A stretch of DNA of 64,000 nucleotides, taken from contig CACIUL010000006.1 of NCBI GenBank assembly GCA_902589825.1, forward strand, positions 1-64,000, in the 5' to 3' direction. The stretch comes from an uncultured Verrucomicrobiota bacterium. GTDB lineage: Bacteria; Verrucomicrobiota; Verrucomicrobiia; Verrucomicrobiales; DEV007. How positions within the stretch are numbered: position 1 is the stretch's first letter; every line of letters starts with the position of its first letter. The position numbers and the translations under genes are program-made. Below, one piece after another: positions 39,656 through 49,766 of the stretch. The notes under the pieces were generated by a model. That model did no database searches and had not been told where the DNA came from. It saw nothing but the letters and a program-made list of their open reading frames with translations.

Positions 39656-41251
39656 TTAGAACTTCTCAAGAAACATGTTTCGAAACTCCACCCTGCCTGG
39701 CGGAACACCTCCTCGGAGATGCCCTCTTTCCCTGCGCAAGACAATTCCCTGGGGAGTTTTCGGCCCGCCATTGACCCGGTTCTGCAGCAGTTCATTTACA
39801 TGGATCTCCACCGCTCCGTCAATGACGCGTATTCTCATTGTGTTCCAATCAGCATTACGCTCATTACTCTCTTTGAATTTCATTGTCCTCCACTCGAGCG
39901 GCTTGCCGTCGTCTCTCTTCATCTCAAACTTGCCAGCCTTAGGCTGCCCGGAGATTCGGTAAAGGTCACCCGAATTGCCTGGATGCAACTGGACTTCAAG
40001 GTATCCTTCACCGCGATCTCCGGCAAAGATCCCGACCCCACTGTCCCCATTCCCATCAGGAAATCGGTATTCCAATCTTAATTCAAAATTAAGAAACCTC
40101 TCATTTGTCCGCAACTCACCTTGGCCACCGTTTGCACCGGCAGCCGCAAGAAGCACGTCGCCTTTCACCTGCCACCCATCGTCAACAACCGCCTTGCCCT
40201 GCAGAAGCTCTAGCTTCAGCCCCCCGAAAGCACTCCAACCATCAAGATTTTCTCCATTGAACACCTTCAGAATCTGTTTTTTGCCCGAGGATCCAAAATT
40301 CAATGGTGCTGAACCCGCGTTCTCCTCAATCCATGCCATCCATCTTGCAGCTGGCTCCATCCTTTCCTCCCTGTTGCCGGCGGCATAATAATCAAACCTT
40401 TGTCCTGTCAATTTACGCAATGCATCAAGGCTTCTCCAGCGCATGCCAAAATCCTCATCACACATTAACAATTTTGCGAACGGCTTTAAACATTCATGGC
40501 GCCCCAATAACGCCAGACTCCTGGCAACCTCCCACGTTACATAAGGGGAGGCATCATCGGCCACAGGAAGGATAATATCGCCCGCACCTTGCCCTGCCAC
40601 CTTCACCAGTGCCTGCACTGCAGCACTTCTCACCACATCTGATTTACTCTTCAGGGCAAGCGAGAGGTCATTAATATCCGATTGGTTCGCCGTCACCTTT
40701 GCCGCCTCACCCGCCTTCTTCCATATCTCCCCCTTACCGTAATTACCTCTCGGCTCCAGCGCCTTAAAGAGAGACTCTACAAGTCCTTTCTCCTGTCCCT
40801 TGATAATTGCGTCAAGCACGGCACTCACCATATTGTCAAACCGCTCAAGGCTATTGGACTTGAGGACACGTCGAATTCGAATTGCTGCTTCCGGAGGTGC
40901 TGCGCCGGCTAGTTTCTCCAGCAACGCCCTGTCAATCACAGGCATTGTGGACAACTTCTGGGTAGCCTGTTCTCTAATGGCGAAGTCATCCGAATCAAGT
41001 TCATTAACAATCTCGTTGTAGAAATCTGCCGCGTTACCCTGGTTGCCAAGAAGCCCAAGTAGCTCGACAATCCCCTCCCGGTCATTGGAAAATCCAAAAT
41101 CCTGGAGCCCTGTTCCGCGCGCATCGCCAGGCGTCAGGATTATCACCAAGGACACAATGGCAGGGAAGTAAATCAGATGGAGCGGCACGGGAAACACCTT
41201 ACAGAATTTATTCAGGGGCGGCAATTCAATCATTTGCAGGGCACGGCACAC
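39656..41251 (-). CDS. HEAT-repeat protein with C-terminal 3-keto-disaccharide hydrolase (DUF1080) domain
   Basis: FNGENLDGWSAFGG..LRLEYRFPDGNGDSGVGIFAG..LEVQLHPGNSGDLYRISG; N-terminal helical repeats. Confidence 0.8.
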   Translation of the reverse strand: MCRALQMIELPPLNKFCKVFPVPLHLIYFPAIVSLVIILTPGDARGTGLQDFGFSNDREGIVELLGLLGNQGNAADFYNEIVNELDSDDFAIREQATQKLSTMPVIDRALLEKLAGAAPPEAAIRIRRVLKSNSLERFDNMVSAVLDAIIKGQEKGLVESLFKALEPRGNYGKGEIWKKAGEAAKVTANQSDINDLSLALKSKSDVVRSAAVQALVKVAGQGAGDIILPVADDASPYVTWEVARSLALLGRHECLKPFAKLLMCDEDFGMRWRSLDALRKLTGQRFDYYAAGNREERMEPAARWMAWIEENAGSAPLNFGSSGKKQILKVFNGENLDGWSAFGGLKLELLQGKAVVDDGWQVKGDVLLAAAGANGGQGELRTNERFLNFELRLEYRFPDGNGDSGVGIFAGDRGEGYLEVQLHPGNSGDLYRISGQPKAGKFEMKRDDGKPLEWRTMKFKESNERNADWNTMRIRVIDGAVEIHVNELLQNRVNGGPKTPQGIVLRRERGHLRGGVPPGRVEFRNMFLEKF

Positions 41252-41256
41252 CGTAT

Positions 41257-42453
41257 TTATAAGCCGGTAATGCGCATCAGTCCAAAATACCAGTCAAGCA
41301 GGCTGGGACCAAAGAAAATCCAGGTGATTGCCCCAAGGGCGAGATAAGGCCCGAATGGAATGCGTGTCAGTGGGCTGTCCTTCCTCAGAATCTTGGCAGG
41401 CAGGGAAACGGCAGTGCCACTCACTGAGGCAATAAAGATGGTGAAGAGAACCGCCTTCCATCCTAAAAATGCTCCAATCAGGGCCATGAACTTCACATCT
41501 CCAAAACCCATCGCCTCACGGTAATAACGCATTGAAGTCGCCCTGCCGCTTAACGTCTTCCATTCTGAAATTAGAATTTCCTCCCCATCCACCTGCAACC
41601 GGTCGTGACGAATCGTCATGCACGCCGCTTTAAATGAACGCCCATTGACTTCCGCATGCTCACATTCGATCTCCACTCGCTCAGACCCCACAAAAAACAG
41701 GTCTTCGAAAGCAGTCTTTTCAGAACCGGTTTCAAGCACAGGGTTTTCCCTGCCCTCAACAACACGCCATTGGCCGTTGTCAGGGATCTTCAGGGACTTT
41801 CTGCCGAAAGCAATTTTGCCAAGCACAACCACTGAAAATATCAGCCCATAACCGGAAGCAGCTCCAATTATTGCCCAGATCAATGCCATGACCCTGGGGT
41901 TCATGCCTCCTTGACTGTAAATCTCGCAGTCCATCACAATAACCACTGCTGAAGGCACTGCCAGGGCTACCAGACACCCGACCACGATACCACCCTTGGT
42001 AAGGCAGTCCGGAATGATCTGGAAATCAAAATCAATGAATGTGGCACAAATCAGGATTGCAATAAGGATCATGACGCCAGGGACCACTGCAGGGCTTTCG
42101 ACAAAGCGCAACCAGGCACACAGAAACAATACGGCAGTCAGAAATTCAATGAACCAATAACGAAAAGGAATGACCGCAGGGCACTTCCTGCATTTTCCCC
42201 GCAGCAAAATCCAGCTCAGCAGGGGGATATTATGGTAAAAAGGGATGCGATCATCGCAGGAGGGGCAAAATGATCGCCTGGGAGAATTCACTGAAATCTC
42301 CCGCGGAACCCTGTAAATGACCACATTGAGAAACGATCCGACAATTGCCCCCAGCACAAAAACTGTCACGGCAAGAAAGTTGTCTAGTCCAATGATCGGC
42401 ATCTCTGCAGACAATACACCTCTCTTGCTTCTCATAAAACCCTCACTTTGCAC
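41257..42453 (-). CDS. Prepilin peptidase (A24) with inserted soluble segment
   Basis: GSFLNVVIYRVPR, CPSC..CRKCP, IDFDFQIIPD, MGFGDVKFMALIGAFLGW. Confidence 0.9.
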   Translation of the reverse strand: MQSEGFMRSKRGVLSAEMPIIGLDNFLAVTVFVLGAIVGSFLNVVIYRVPREISVNSPRRSFCPSCDDRIPFYHNIPLLSWILLRGKCRKCPAVIPFRYWFIEFLTAVLFLCAWLRFVESPAVVPGVMILIAILICATFIDFDFQIIPDCLTKGGIVVGCLVALAVPSAVVIVMDCEIYSQGGMNPRVMALIWAIIGAASGYGLIFSVVVLGKIAFGRKSLKIPDNGQWRVVEGRENPVLETGSEKTAFEDLFFVGSERVEIECEHAEVNGRSFKAACMTIRHDRLQVDGEEILISEWKTLSGRATSMRYYREAMGFGDVKFMALIGAFLGWKAVLFTIFIASVSGTAVSLPAKILRKDSPLTRIPFGPYLALGAITWIFFGPSLLDWYFGLMRITGL

Positions 42454-42500
42454 TGTTTGGCAAAAAAGGTTCTTAGCCGCGACCTTGGGCTTTACAAATT

Positions 42501-43316
42501 ATGGTGAACGCGTTGATTGCTGAAGTGCCAGATCCAATGACTATAGCTGGTCGTGAGTTTGACTCCCGCCTTTTACTGGGAACCGGAAAGTTTTCATCCA
42601 ATGAAATCATGTCCAGTTCCCTGTCTGCGGCGGGAACTGAAATTGTCACCGTGGCCCTGCGTCGAGCCGACCTTACAGGCAAGTCCGATCCATTTGCTAA
42701 CATTTTGGATTTCATTGACCCGGAAAAATACCTTCTCCTGCCAAATACCAGTGGTGCCAATACCGCCGATGAGGCCGTGCGCCTTGCACGGCTTGCGCTC
42801 GCCGCGGGGCTTCCGAACTGGATTAAACTTGAAATTCACCCTGACCCCACACATCTCCTTCCCGACCCCATTGAAACGCTTAAGGCAGCAAAAACACTTG
42901 TAGAAGAGGGATTTATTGTCCTTCCATACATCAATGCAGATCCGGTATTAGCAAAAAGGCTGCAGGACACGGGGGTGGCAACTGTAATGCCACTGGGCTC
43001 ACCAATTGGAAGCAACCAGGGGCTACTGACCAGGCACCAGATTCAAATTATCATTGAGCAGGCCACTGTCCCGGTAATCGTCGACGCGGGGATTGGCACA
43101 CCAAGCCAGGCCGCTGACGCCATGGAAATGGGAGCAGCCGGTGTATTGGTGAATACAGCCATCGCCATTGCGGAGAAGCCTGAGAAAATGGCTAACGCTT
43201 TCCGGTTATCTGTCATCGCCGGGCGGGAAGCAAGGCTAGCCGGACTGGCCGCCGCCCAGGAAAAAGCTGCTGCAACCAGTCCACTGACCACTTTTCTATA
43301 TCAGGACAACTCATGA
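42501..43316 (+). CDS. thiG: Thiazole synthase
   Basis: [73 protein letters not shown]. Confidence 0.96.
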   Translation: MVNALIAEVPDPMTIAGREFDSRLLLGTGKFSSNEIMSSSLSAAGTEIVTVALRRADLTGKSDPFANILDFIDPEKYLLLPNTSGANTADEAVRLARLALAAGLPNWIKLEIHPDPTHLLPDPIETLKAAKTLVEEGFIVLPYINADPVLAKRLQDTGVATVMPLGSPIGSNQGLLTRHQIQIIIEQATVPVIVDAGIGTPSQAADAMEMGAAGVLVNTAIAIAEKPEKMANAFRLSVIAGREARLAGLAAAQEKAAATSPLTTFLYQDNS

Positions 43317-43338
43317 GGGAAGCCCTTGCAGCTTTGCT

Positions 43339-43367
43339 CTGTAATGCTTAATATTAAAGCATTGCAG
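43339..43367. terminator. Hairpin between thiG and rodA
   Basis: ctgtaatgctt aatatta aagcattgcag; 11 bp with one wobble, no T-tract. Confidence 0.3.
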
Positions 43368-43407
43368 AACAGTTCAAGGTTCTCATACCCGCCATGATGC
43401 GCCCGAA

Positions 43408-44652
43408 ATGACTCCGCTTTTCCGCAAGCTGCTAAGTATTAATTGGTTGCTGGTCATGATACTGGCAGTTCTTTTGGTTTTTGGCGTCCATTCCATCCAC
43501 GCAGCAACCGATCACCTTGGAGGCGATAACCTCGCAGGCAAATGGAATAAGCAAATCATCTCTATCGGCTTGGGGCTCATCCTTTTTTTTGCTGCTACTC
43601 TCATCGATTACCGCTGGATACGACTTGGCGCCCTGCCGATGTATATTCTTTCCATTATCCTGCTGCTGTCCACCAATCATGGAGGGGACAAGGTGGGTGC
43701 GGAAAGCTGGCTTCGAATTGGCCCCATTTCGTTCCAGCCCTCACAGCTGGCGCTTGTATCGGGAATTCTCCTGATCGCAGTTATCCTGGCAGAACTGCCG
43801 AAAATCCACAAAATTTTTGAAAGTTCATTCATTCGACTCTGTATAGCAGGCATCACTGCGGCAATCCCTTGCCTGATCATTCTTGCTGAACCAGACCTTG
43901 GATCAGCAATGGTCTGGATAGCCGTTCTCATGTTCATGCTGGTTATCGGCCGCATCTTACTGCGATACATCATCGTGATTGTTGAAGTCGGATTGATCGC
44001 ACTGCCTATCCTGTATTTTTTCGGCCTGAAGGATTACCAAAAGGAGCGGATTGAGACATGGCTCAATATGCTCTATGAGCGCCCCGTTGATGAGCTTGGC
44101 GCGGCATGGGTTCCTAAACACAACCTGATCGCCATTGGCTCAGCCGGCTACAGCGGAAAAGCCATCAATTCTACGGAAGATTTCTCACTGACATCTCCGC
44201 AAAATTCCAATTCCAAGATGGTCACCAAGATGGGCTTTATCCCTAAAAACGTCGCCATCAATGACTTTATCTTCGTCACAATTGCCGAGCGATACGGCTT
44301 CCGGGGAGCCACATTCCTCATCGGCCTGTTTGCAGCAACCTTGCTCTTGCTGCTCTACATGGGGTATCGCGCCCGTGATTCACTGGGCAAGCTCATTATC
44401 GCAGGGTGCATAGCACAGCTTTTCTTCCATGTATTCATGAACATTGGAATGTGCGTCTTACTGGTGCCTATTACCGGACTGCCATTACCATTTATCAGTT
44501 ATGGCGGAACCTTCGTCCTGATGATGCTTTTCATGATGGGAATGTGCCAAAGCGTATGGGTCCATCGACATCACTCGACCACGGAGCAAAGTGAACCAAC
44601 CCTCCAGCAGGATGACTTGCCGCTGATGCAGGAGGCTGTAAGCCGAATATAG
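43408..44652 (+). CDS. rodA: Rod shape-determining protein RodA (SEDS glycosyltransferase)
   Basis: INWLLVMILAVLLVFGVHSIH; ILAEPDLGSAMVW; LPFISYGGTFVLMMLFMMG. Confidence 0.93.
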   Translation: MTPLFRKLLSINWLLVMILAVLLVFGVHSIHAATDHLGGDNLAGKWNKQIISIGLGLILFFAATLIDYRWIRLGALPMYILSIILLLSTNHGGDKVGAESWLRIGPISFQPSQLALVSGILLIAVILAELPKIHKIFESSFIRLCIAGITAAIPCLIILAEPDLGSAMVWIAVLMFMLVIGRILLRYIIVIVEVGLIALPILYFFGLKDYQKERIETWLNMLYERPVDELGAAWVPKHNLIAIGSAGYSGKAINSTEDFSLTSPQNSNSKMVTKMGFIPKNVAINDFIFVTIAERYGFRGATFLIGLFAATLLLLLYMGYRARDSLGKLIIAGCIAQLFFHVFMNIGMCVLLVPITGLPLPFISYGGTFVLMMLFMMGMCQSVWVHRHHSTTEQSEPTLQQDDLPLMQEAVSRI

Positions 44653-44664
44653 ATTCAGTGCCGG

Positions 44665-47600
44665 CTAAAATGGTGGCGTTGTGCTTCGCAAATAGGCAAA
44701 GAGATCCTGCAATTCACGCTCCTGTAACCCGTCGAGAAGTCCCTCTGGCATCAGTGATACCGGCGAATAGGTAGTGGACTTGATTTGTTGCTTAGGAATT
44801 GAACGGGCCGCTCCAGACAATTCCCTTAAAAAGACGGCATTATCATTCTCCTCTGTCCGAAAGCCCGAATACACATCACCTTTCCGGGTCATTATCACCA
44901 CATGTTCAAACCCCTCACGAATCTCAACGCTTGGAGAAACAATACTCATCAAGAGCGATTGCTCATCACCCCTCTGGTAACTTGTAAGATCAGGTCCAAT
45001 CACACCGCCCTTACCAAACATCAGGTGACATGACCCACACCTCTGGACAAAAACCCTCTCGCCTCTCTTGGGGTTTCCGGGAGCTTCTGTAATCAGTTTC
45101 TGGAGCCGGTTGATTTCATCTTTATTGGTGCCTGCTACAGCCTTGACCGATATACCCTTAATTAACCGGTTAATTTCATCATCCCTGTAAAGTTTCATTT
45201 TCTCAGCCATGACAGGAGTTATTGCACTGCGCGGAACATCCCCTGCCGCCACAATCCGCAGGAATCCAAGGGCTGCCTTACGGTTGCCGGACAAATATTC
45301 AATCGCTGCGTCCCGTAATGAAGGTGAACCACTCTTGACGCATTGGATTAAATGCGCCGCCACACTCTCATCCGCAGGATAGCCACGCAGCGCCCCGATT
45401 GCCGCAGCCTTTACCTTGTCAGTAAATTTTCCGTCCAATACCTTCAGCAGCGCAGGCTTGGCCTGTGGCGGCAGCACCTCTCCAAGAGTTGAGATTAATT
45501 CAATACGTTCAGCCTCCTGCAACTTTGAATTTCCTAGTGAACTCAAAGCTGATTGAGCAGCACCATCAATCCGCATGCGCAGCATCAATGCAATTGAGAG
45601 CAACTCCGGGGTCTTTTTCAGTTCCACCTCCAGAGCATTCGGCAATACACCCAATTGAACCCCCTTTACAGCCTCTGCAAAACCTTTCATCAAAAGTTGT
45701 TTTGCTTTCAGGTGGGGCGCCATTTGCAAAAGACGCGCACAATACAGGAACCCTTGTTGAGTACCCTCGGCAGCAAACCGCCGCATCAAACGCTCCACTA
45801 GGTATCCATTCACAATCCCGTGCCGCCAGAAATCCGGTTCAGAAAACAGCTTCAACACATCATCAGGTGATGAGATCGCATGTTGCTCGAGGATCCACCA
45901 GACCATTAAAGGCAAATGAGGATCATCCTTAAAGTTATCCCTCCTCGAAATTTCCCCGGCTATACCAATGGCAATCTTTTTATCAGCACGGCGCGCCGCT
46001 GCAGCGAGACAACTCAACACCTCTGCTGAATTTATCTCACGCGCAAAAGCAACAAGCTGCCCTGTTGTCGACGAGTCGCGTGCAATATCAACAAATCTCT
46101 GTATGGCATAACCCCTTGCACCAGGGCTGGCAAATTCACATTCCAGCAGGTCAATACCTACAATCATTGCGAGCTCAACATCAACAGCATTACGAAGTTT
46201 CCAACCCTCCGCCTTAAGCCTGGCAACTTCATCGACAGCCATCTCAAGAATTGATCTGTCCTTCTTCATCCTGTGCCTAAATTCCTGCAGAGCCATTCGA
46301 CGGAGCAAGCGTGAACCCGAACCAAGCACGGCTATCAATTCACGATCACCGATTGCAGTGACATCCACCGGCTTGGCGGCGCTTTTTTGCCTCGATTGAA
46401 CCCTGTAAATACGACCCTTGTCATGATCAATATCACCCTCATGGTTCTTGTAGTGATTGACCTGGCGGTCCTGCCAATCGGCGATGAACAATGAGCCGTC
46501 CGGGCCAGGCGTAATCATGACGGGGCGAAACCACGCATTATCAGCCTGCACAACGCGCTCGATATCACGGGTCTGAAAAGTTGACCCATCCGGGAAGATC
46601 TCACTCAAGACCACATTATTATGCAATACGTCCACTCCCCATAACTTTCCCCGGTAACGGGCCGGAAGCCCCTCCTCATCATAAATGATGAATTGATGGG
46701 TAAACCGTTCAACCGCGATGTTTTTCATTGCCGGAAAATAACCATAGGCATGGGCATTGGTAAGCGCCCCGTGCTTGCCCCAGCTTTTTCGGTAATAGGC
46801 CCCATACAGATAGTGAAACCCGCGGGTGTCACCTCCATTGTGCCCCGAGTAAACCCTTCCACATGAGTCAACCTCAACGCCAAAGGCATTGCCTCCACCC
46901 TCAGCATAAATCTCGTAAATTCTTTTCTCAGGGTGATAACGCCATATGTGCTGCCCCATCGATTTAACAGCCTGATCTGGGGCATCTATTCCCGGTCTTA
47001 TGATTGCCGCACTGACTGTGCTGCCTTGAGCGCCATACAACCAGCCGTCCGGTGCCATTAACAGGCTATTGGCTATAGAATGGGTATCCTCAATGCCAAA
47101 CCCGCTAAGGTGCACTTCCGGAGCCCCATCCGGCTCATCATTCCCGTCCTGATCCTTGTAAAAAAGCAGATAGGGCGGGTTCGTCACCCAGATTCCCCCA
47201 TCGCCATGGGCAATGCTTGTGGCAAGGTTCAGGCCATCAACAAAAACCTTGTGAAGATCATACATGCCATCACCATCGACGTCCTCGTGAAGACTGATCC
47301 TGTCCCTTCCCCGAAACTTCGAGCCTGGAGCATGGGGCGGTGGCGGCGGCATCCGGTCATATCCAACTCGCCAGACCTTATCTCGGCTCAGTTCAACCAG
47401 CCCGGCAGGGTCAGGATATTGCATATATTGCACAACCCATAAACGCCCTTTTTTGTCAAAACTCATGTGCAGCGGTTGCCGGATTAATGGATCACTGAGC
47501 ACCTTGTCAATGCGAAGATCCACGGGAACCTTCATGCCGGGAGCCTCATCGAGATGAGCGGACCGCTTCCCCTCATTGACAGCAAGCACCCAGCCAATTG

Positions 47601-47805
47601 CATTGACCAGCATCTTGTTAAACTCATCCCTCTTGAAATCCTCGATATGCCCAAGCGAAGTATAGAAACTTCTGCCCCCCCCACCGGGTTTTATACGACC
47701 AAGCCACCGGTTGCTTCTCTTCAACTTTTTCAGCACGTCCCTCCAACAGGACCCTCGCCCCCTTTGCAAGGGGAAGGACTTTATACAAAGAGCCGCCCGT
47801 TGCAA
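44665..47805 (-). CDS. PVC-type haem-binding CxxCH / membrane-bound dehydrogenase protein with HEAT repeats; N-terminus carries the out-of-frame end of a ThuA domain
   Basis: DPLIRQPLHMSFDKKGRLWVVQYMQYPDPAG; APDGWLYGAQGSTV; VFVQRCGSCHLMFGKGGVIGPDLT. N-terminal GGGGRSFYTSLGHIEDFKRDEFNKMLVNAIGWVL is ThuA-like. Confidence 0.85.
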   Translation of the reverse strand: MQRAALCIKSFPLQRGRGSCWRDVLKKLKRSNRWLGRIKPGGGGRSFYTSLGHIEDFKRDEFNKMLVNAIGWVLAVNEGKRSAHLDEAPGMKVPVDLRIDKVLSDPLIRQPLHMSFDKKGRLWVVQYMQYPDPAGLVELSRDKVWRVGYDRMPPPPPHAPGSKFRGRDRISLHEDVDGDGMYDLHKVFVDGLNLATSIAHGDGGIWVTNPPYLLFYKDQDGNDEPDGAPEVHLSGFGIEDTHSIANSLLMAPDGWLYGAQGSTVSAAIIRPGIDAPDQAVKSMGQHIWRYHPEKRIYEIYAEGGGNAFGVEVDSCGRVYSGHNGGDTRGFHYLYGAYYRKSWGKHGALTNAHAYGYFPAMKNIAVERFTHQFIIYDEEGLPARYRGKLWGVDVLHNNVVLSEIFPDGSTFQTRDIERVVQADNAWFRPVMITPGPDGSLFIADWQDRQVNHYKNHEGDIDHDKGRIYRVQSRQKSAAKPVDVTAIGDRELIAVLGSGSRLLRRMALQEFRHRMKKDRSILEMAVDEVARLKAEGWKLRNAVDVELAMIVGIDLLECEFASPGARGYAIQRFVDIARDSSTTGQLVAFAREINSAEVLSCLAAAARRADKKIAIGIAGEISRRDNFKDDPHLPLMVWWILEQHAISSPDDVLKLFSEPDFWRHGIVNGYLVERLMRRFAAEGTQQGFLYCARLLQMAPHLKAKQLLMKGFAEAVKGVQLGVLPNALEVELKKTPELLSIALMLRMRIDGAAQSALSSLGNSKLQEAERIELISTLGEVLPPQAKPALLKVLDGKFTDKVKAAAIGALRGYPADESVAAHLIQCVKSGSPSLRDAAIEYLSGNRKAALGFLRIVAAGDVPRSAITPVMAEKMKLYRDDEINRLIKGISVKAVAGTNKDEINRLQKLITEAPGNPKRGERVFVQRCGSCHLMFGKGGVIGPDLTSYQRGDEQSLLMSIVSPSVEIREGFEHVVIMTRKGDVYSGFRTEENDNAVFLRELSGAARSIPKQQIKSTTYSPVSLMPEGLLDGLQERELQDLFAYLRSTTPPF

Positions 47806-49165
47806 ATTCCCCCTTCCCTAGCCCCTTAAGAACAGGATGATCAGCAGCAACCGGCCTGGCAAATGTTGCCAGCTTGTTGCCGTGATGATTCTGGTAATTC
47901 CCACCAAACACATCACCATCAAAACTCTCCCATGTAAGGTGTCCTTGCGGCGGTTCCTTACCCCTGAGGGAGAATGCGTGACTGGAGGTACGGATGCCAA
48001 TCACAGGCTTGCCTGACTTGATAAACCTCTCAAGGGCCGCCATCTGCTTTGCAGGTGGCGACCTACGCCTGACACTTAAAAACAAGGCATCCGTATCCTC
48101 CAGGGCAGGTTCAAGGCCGGCAAACTCATTCTCGCCATCCTCAGCAACTATAAAGTCAAAGCGATAATCCCGGATGAGTTGACCGGCAGCAAAGGCAGCA
48201 AGTGTTTGACGAGTTTGATACTCCCGTTCACCAATCATGAAGAGGAGCTTCGGCCGAGAATCCTTCTTGAAGACAAATGGCTGTCCACCAAGAATCTGGT
48301 TGCTTGTAATCGTCGCACATACATGCTCCTCAATATGAGCCACGACAAGGTCCGTGCCGGCAAAGTGACTGACCCTTGGATGCCTGGCAGGATTATACAT
48401 GGCATCCGTCAAATCACGAACCAAGACAACATTCTTGCCGTTTTTTGCCAATTGCCTTAACCCGAAAGGACGACCGAGAACACACATGTTGGTGTGCACG
48501 CCAACCAGCATAATGTTCTTTATCCCCTTCTCTTCCAGGATATTCCAGCATTCTTCCCCGCTGTCAGAAATAAAATCCTTATCAGGATCAATGCCGATCA
48601 CTGCAATTTGCCGGACCCAGGGAGATCCGGGATTTCTCCCCATTTCCTTGAGCTTGGCCTCCCACCGGGCATGAACATCAGGGTCATCATCCTCACCTCC
48701 ATCACTATGGTCAATGGGATAGCCGGCCTGTCGCTCCTCATCGTCAATCCAGTGCATCCAGGAATTAATTCCAGGGGGAAGGTTCTTGGCTCTAGGCACC
48801 TTCTTGGCCTTCAACCTTGCAGGATGCTCACGGTAGAACTCCATGCACGAGGATGGCGAGTGTATCACCAATCCGCCTTCTGACCGTACCCTCTGCAACA
48901 AAAGGTCAATGCGTGGAGCAAGCTCTTTAACACGCATAACCGCATTGTGGCAATGGTGGGAATCCCACATGTCACAAACAATCACTGCCGTTTGCTCCCC
49001 TCGCCATTGCTCATTCTTTAGCCGGAAGCCGTCGTTTGCATGCTCCGGTCCCTTCCTCTCGCGCAATTCCACCTGTAAGGGGGCAGCCAAGCAGGCGGAC
49101 AACATTAAACCGGTTATAATCAAGTAAGCCTTCATTGCATTGACACTAAGCGTTGGGCCCCACAC
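47624..49165 (-). CDS. Isochorismatase-like + ThuA-like fusion, C-terminus truncated by frameshift
   Basis: TAVIVCDMWDSHHC; VGVHTNMCVLGRPFGLRQLAKNGKNVVLVRDLTDAM; ThuA-like VAWSYKTRWGG then out-of-frame QKFLYFAWAYRGFQEG*. Likely real start at ATG 49135. Confidence 0.82.
   Translation of the reverse strand: MWGPTLSVNAMKAYLIITGLMLSACLAAPLQVELRERKGPEHANDGFRLKNEQWRGEQTAVIVCDMWDSHHCHNAVMRVKELAPRIDLLLQRVRSEGGLVIHSPSSCMEFYREHPARLKAKKVPRAKNLPPGINSWMHWIDDEERQAGYPIDHSDGGEDDDPDVHARWEAKLKEMGRNPGSPWVRQIAVIGIDPDKDFISDSGEECWNILEEKGIKNIMLVGVHTNMCVLGRPFGLRQLAKNGKNVVLVRDLTDAMYNPARHPRVSHFAGTDLVVAHIEEHVCATITSNQILGGQPFVFKKDSRPKLLFMIGEREYQTRQTLAAFAAGQLIRDYRFDFIVAEDGENEFAGLEPALEDTDALFLSVRRRSPPAKQMAALERFIKSGKPVIGIRTSSHAFSLRGKEPPQGHLTWESFDGDVFGGNYQNHHGNKLATFARPVAADHPVLKGLGKGEFATGGSLYKVLPLAKGARVLLEGRAEKVEEKQPVAWSYKTRWGGQKFLYFAWAYRGFQEG
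47675..47682. other. C8/G8 homopolymer at apparent frameshift
   Basis: tctgCCCCCCCCacc; removing one base fuses the two ORFs (49165-44665) in frame. Confidence 0.85.
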
Positions 49166-49172
49166 ATAAAAT

Positions 49173-49206
49173 AAAAAAACCGGTCGCCTCTATAGGCGAC
49201 CGGTTT
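49173..49206 (-). terminator. Rho-independent terminator
   Basis: aaaccggtcgcc-t ctat a-ggcgaccggttt, 12-13 bp perfect stem with T-run on the minus strand; downstream of the minus-strand gene at 49236-49673. Confidence 0.85.
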
Positions 49207-49235
49207 AATAGCAATTGTAACTTGAAGGTAACAAT

Positions 49236-49673
49236 CTAGGCAATTTCCTGCGCATGGAAATCGCTCCAGTCCTCAAGATTATTCAGGTTGATCGCATCAA
49301 GAATCGACCCGTTGTCCTCGATTCCTGCGCCATCCAGGATTCCTTTACGAGTATCATCGTCATGATTGTATCCAACAATACTGTCATTGAGCGCCTGGAT
49401 GCCAGCCGCATCAAGAGAACCCCCTTTTTGATCAAGGATCCACTTCTCAAGTTGTGGATAGGTGGGCTTGCTGTCCATGAAACTGTTAAAAGCCTCTTTA
49501 TCAATCCCGATGCCATCGAGAACCATCTGGTCATAACCGGCCCCAATGGCGGGATAATCATCATGAAGTTTACCGGCTTTATCCAGTGATACCTTTTGCC
49601 AAAGGCGAGGAAGATGGAGAACCCCGATCGGGCCGGCGATTCCTGAACTAATAAGTGGAATGATTTTGCTCAT
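49236..49673 (-). CDS. DUF5069-like protein
   Basis: MSKIIPLISSGIAGPIGVLHLPRLWQKVSLDKAGKL..YPAIGAGYDQMVLDGIGID..DGSILDAINLNNLEDWSDFH. Confidence 0.6.
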   Translation of the reverse strand: MSKIIPLISSGIAGPIGVLHLPRLWQKVSLDKAGKLHDDYPAIGAGYDQMVLDGIGIDKEAFNSFMDSKPTYPQLEKWILDQKGGSLDAAGIQALNDSIVGYNHDDDTRKGILDGAGIEDNGSILDAINLNNLEDWSDFHAQEIA

Positions 49674-49766
49674 AGTATATTTACGTTTGTTGACACGACC
49701 TTAGACAAGCCTGCAGCCACAGGGAAGGAATTTTTTTGATTAGTTTAACGCTTTCAGTTCCACTGG

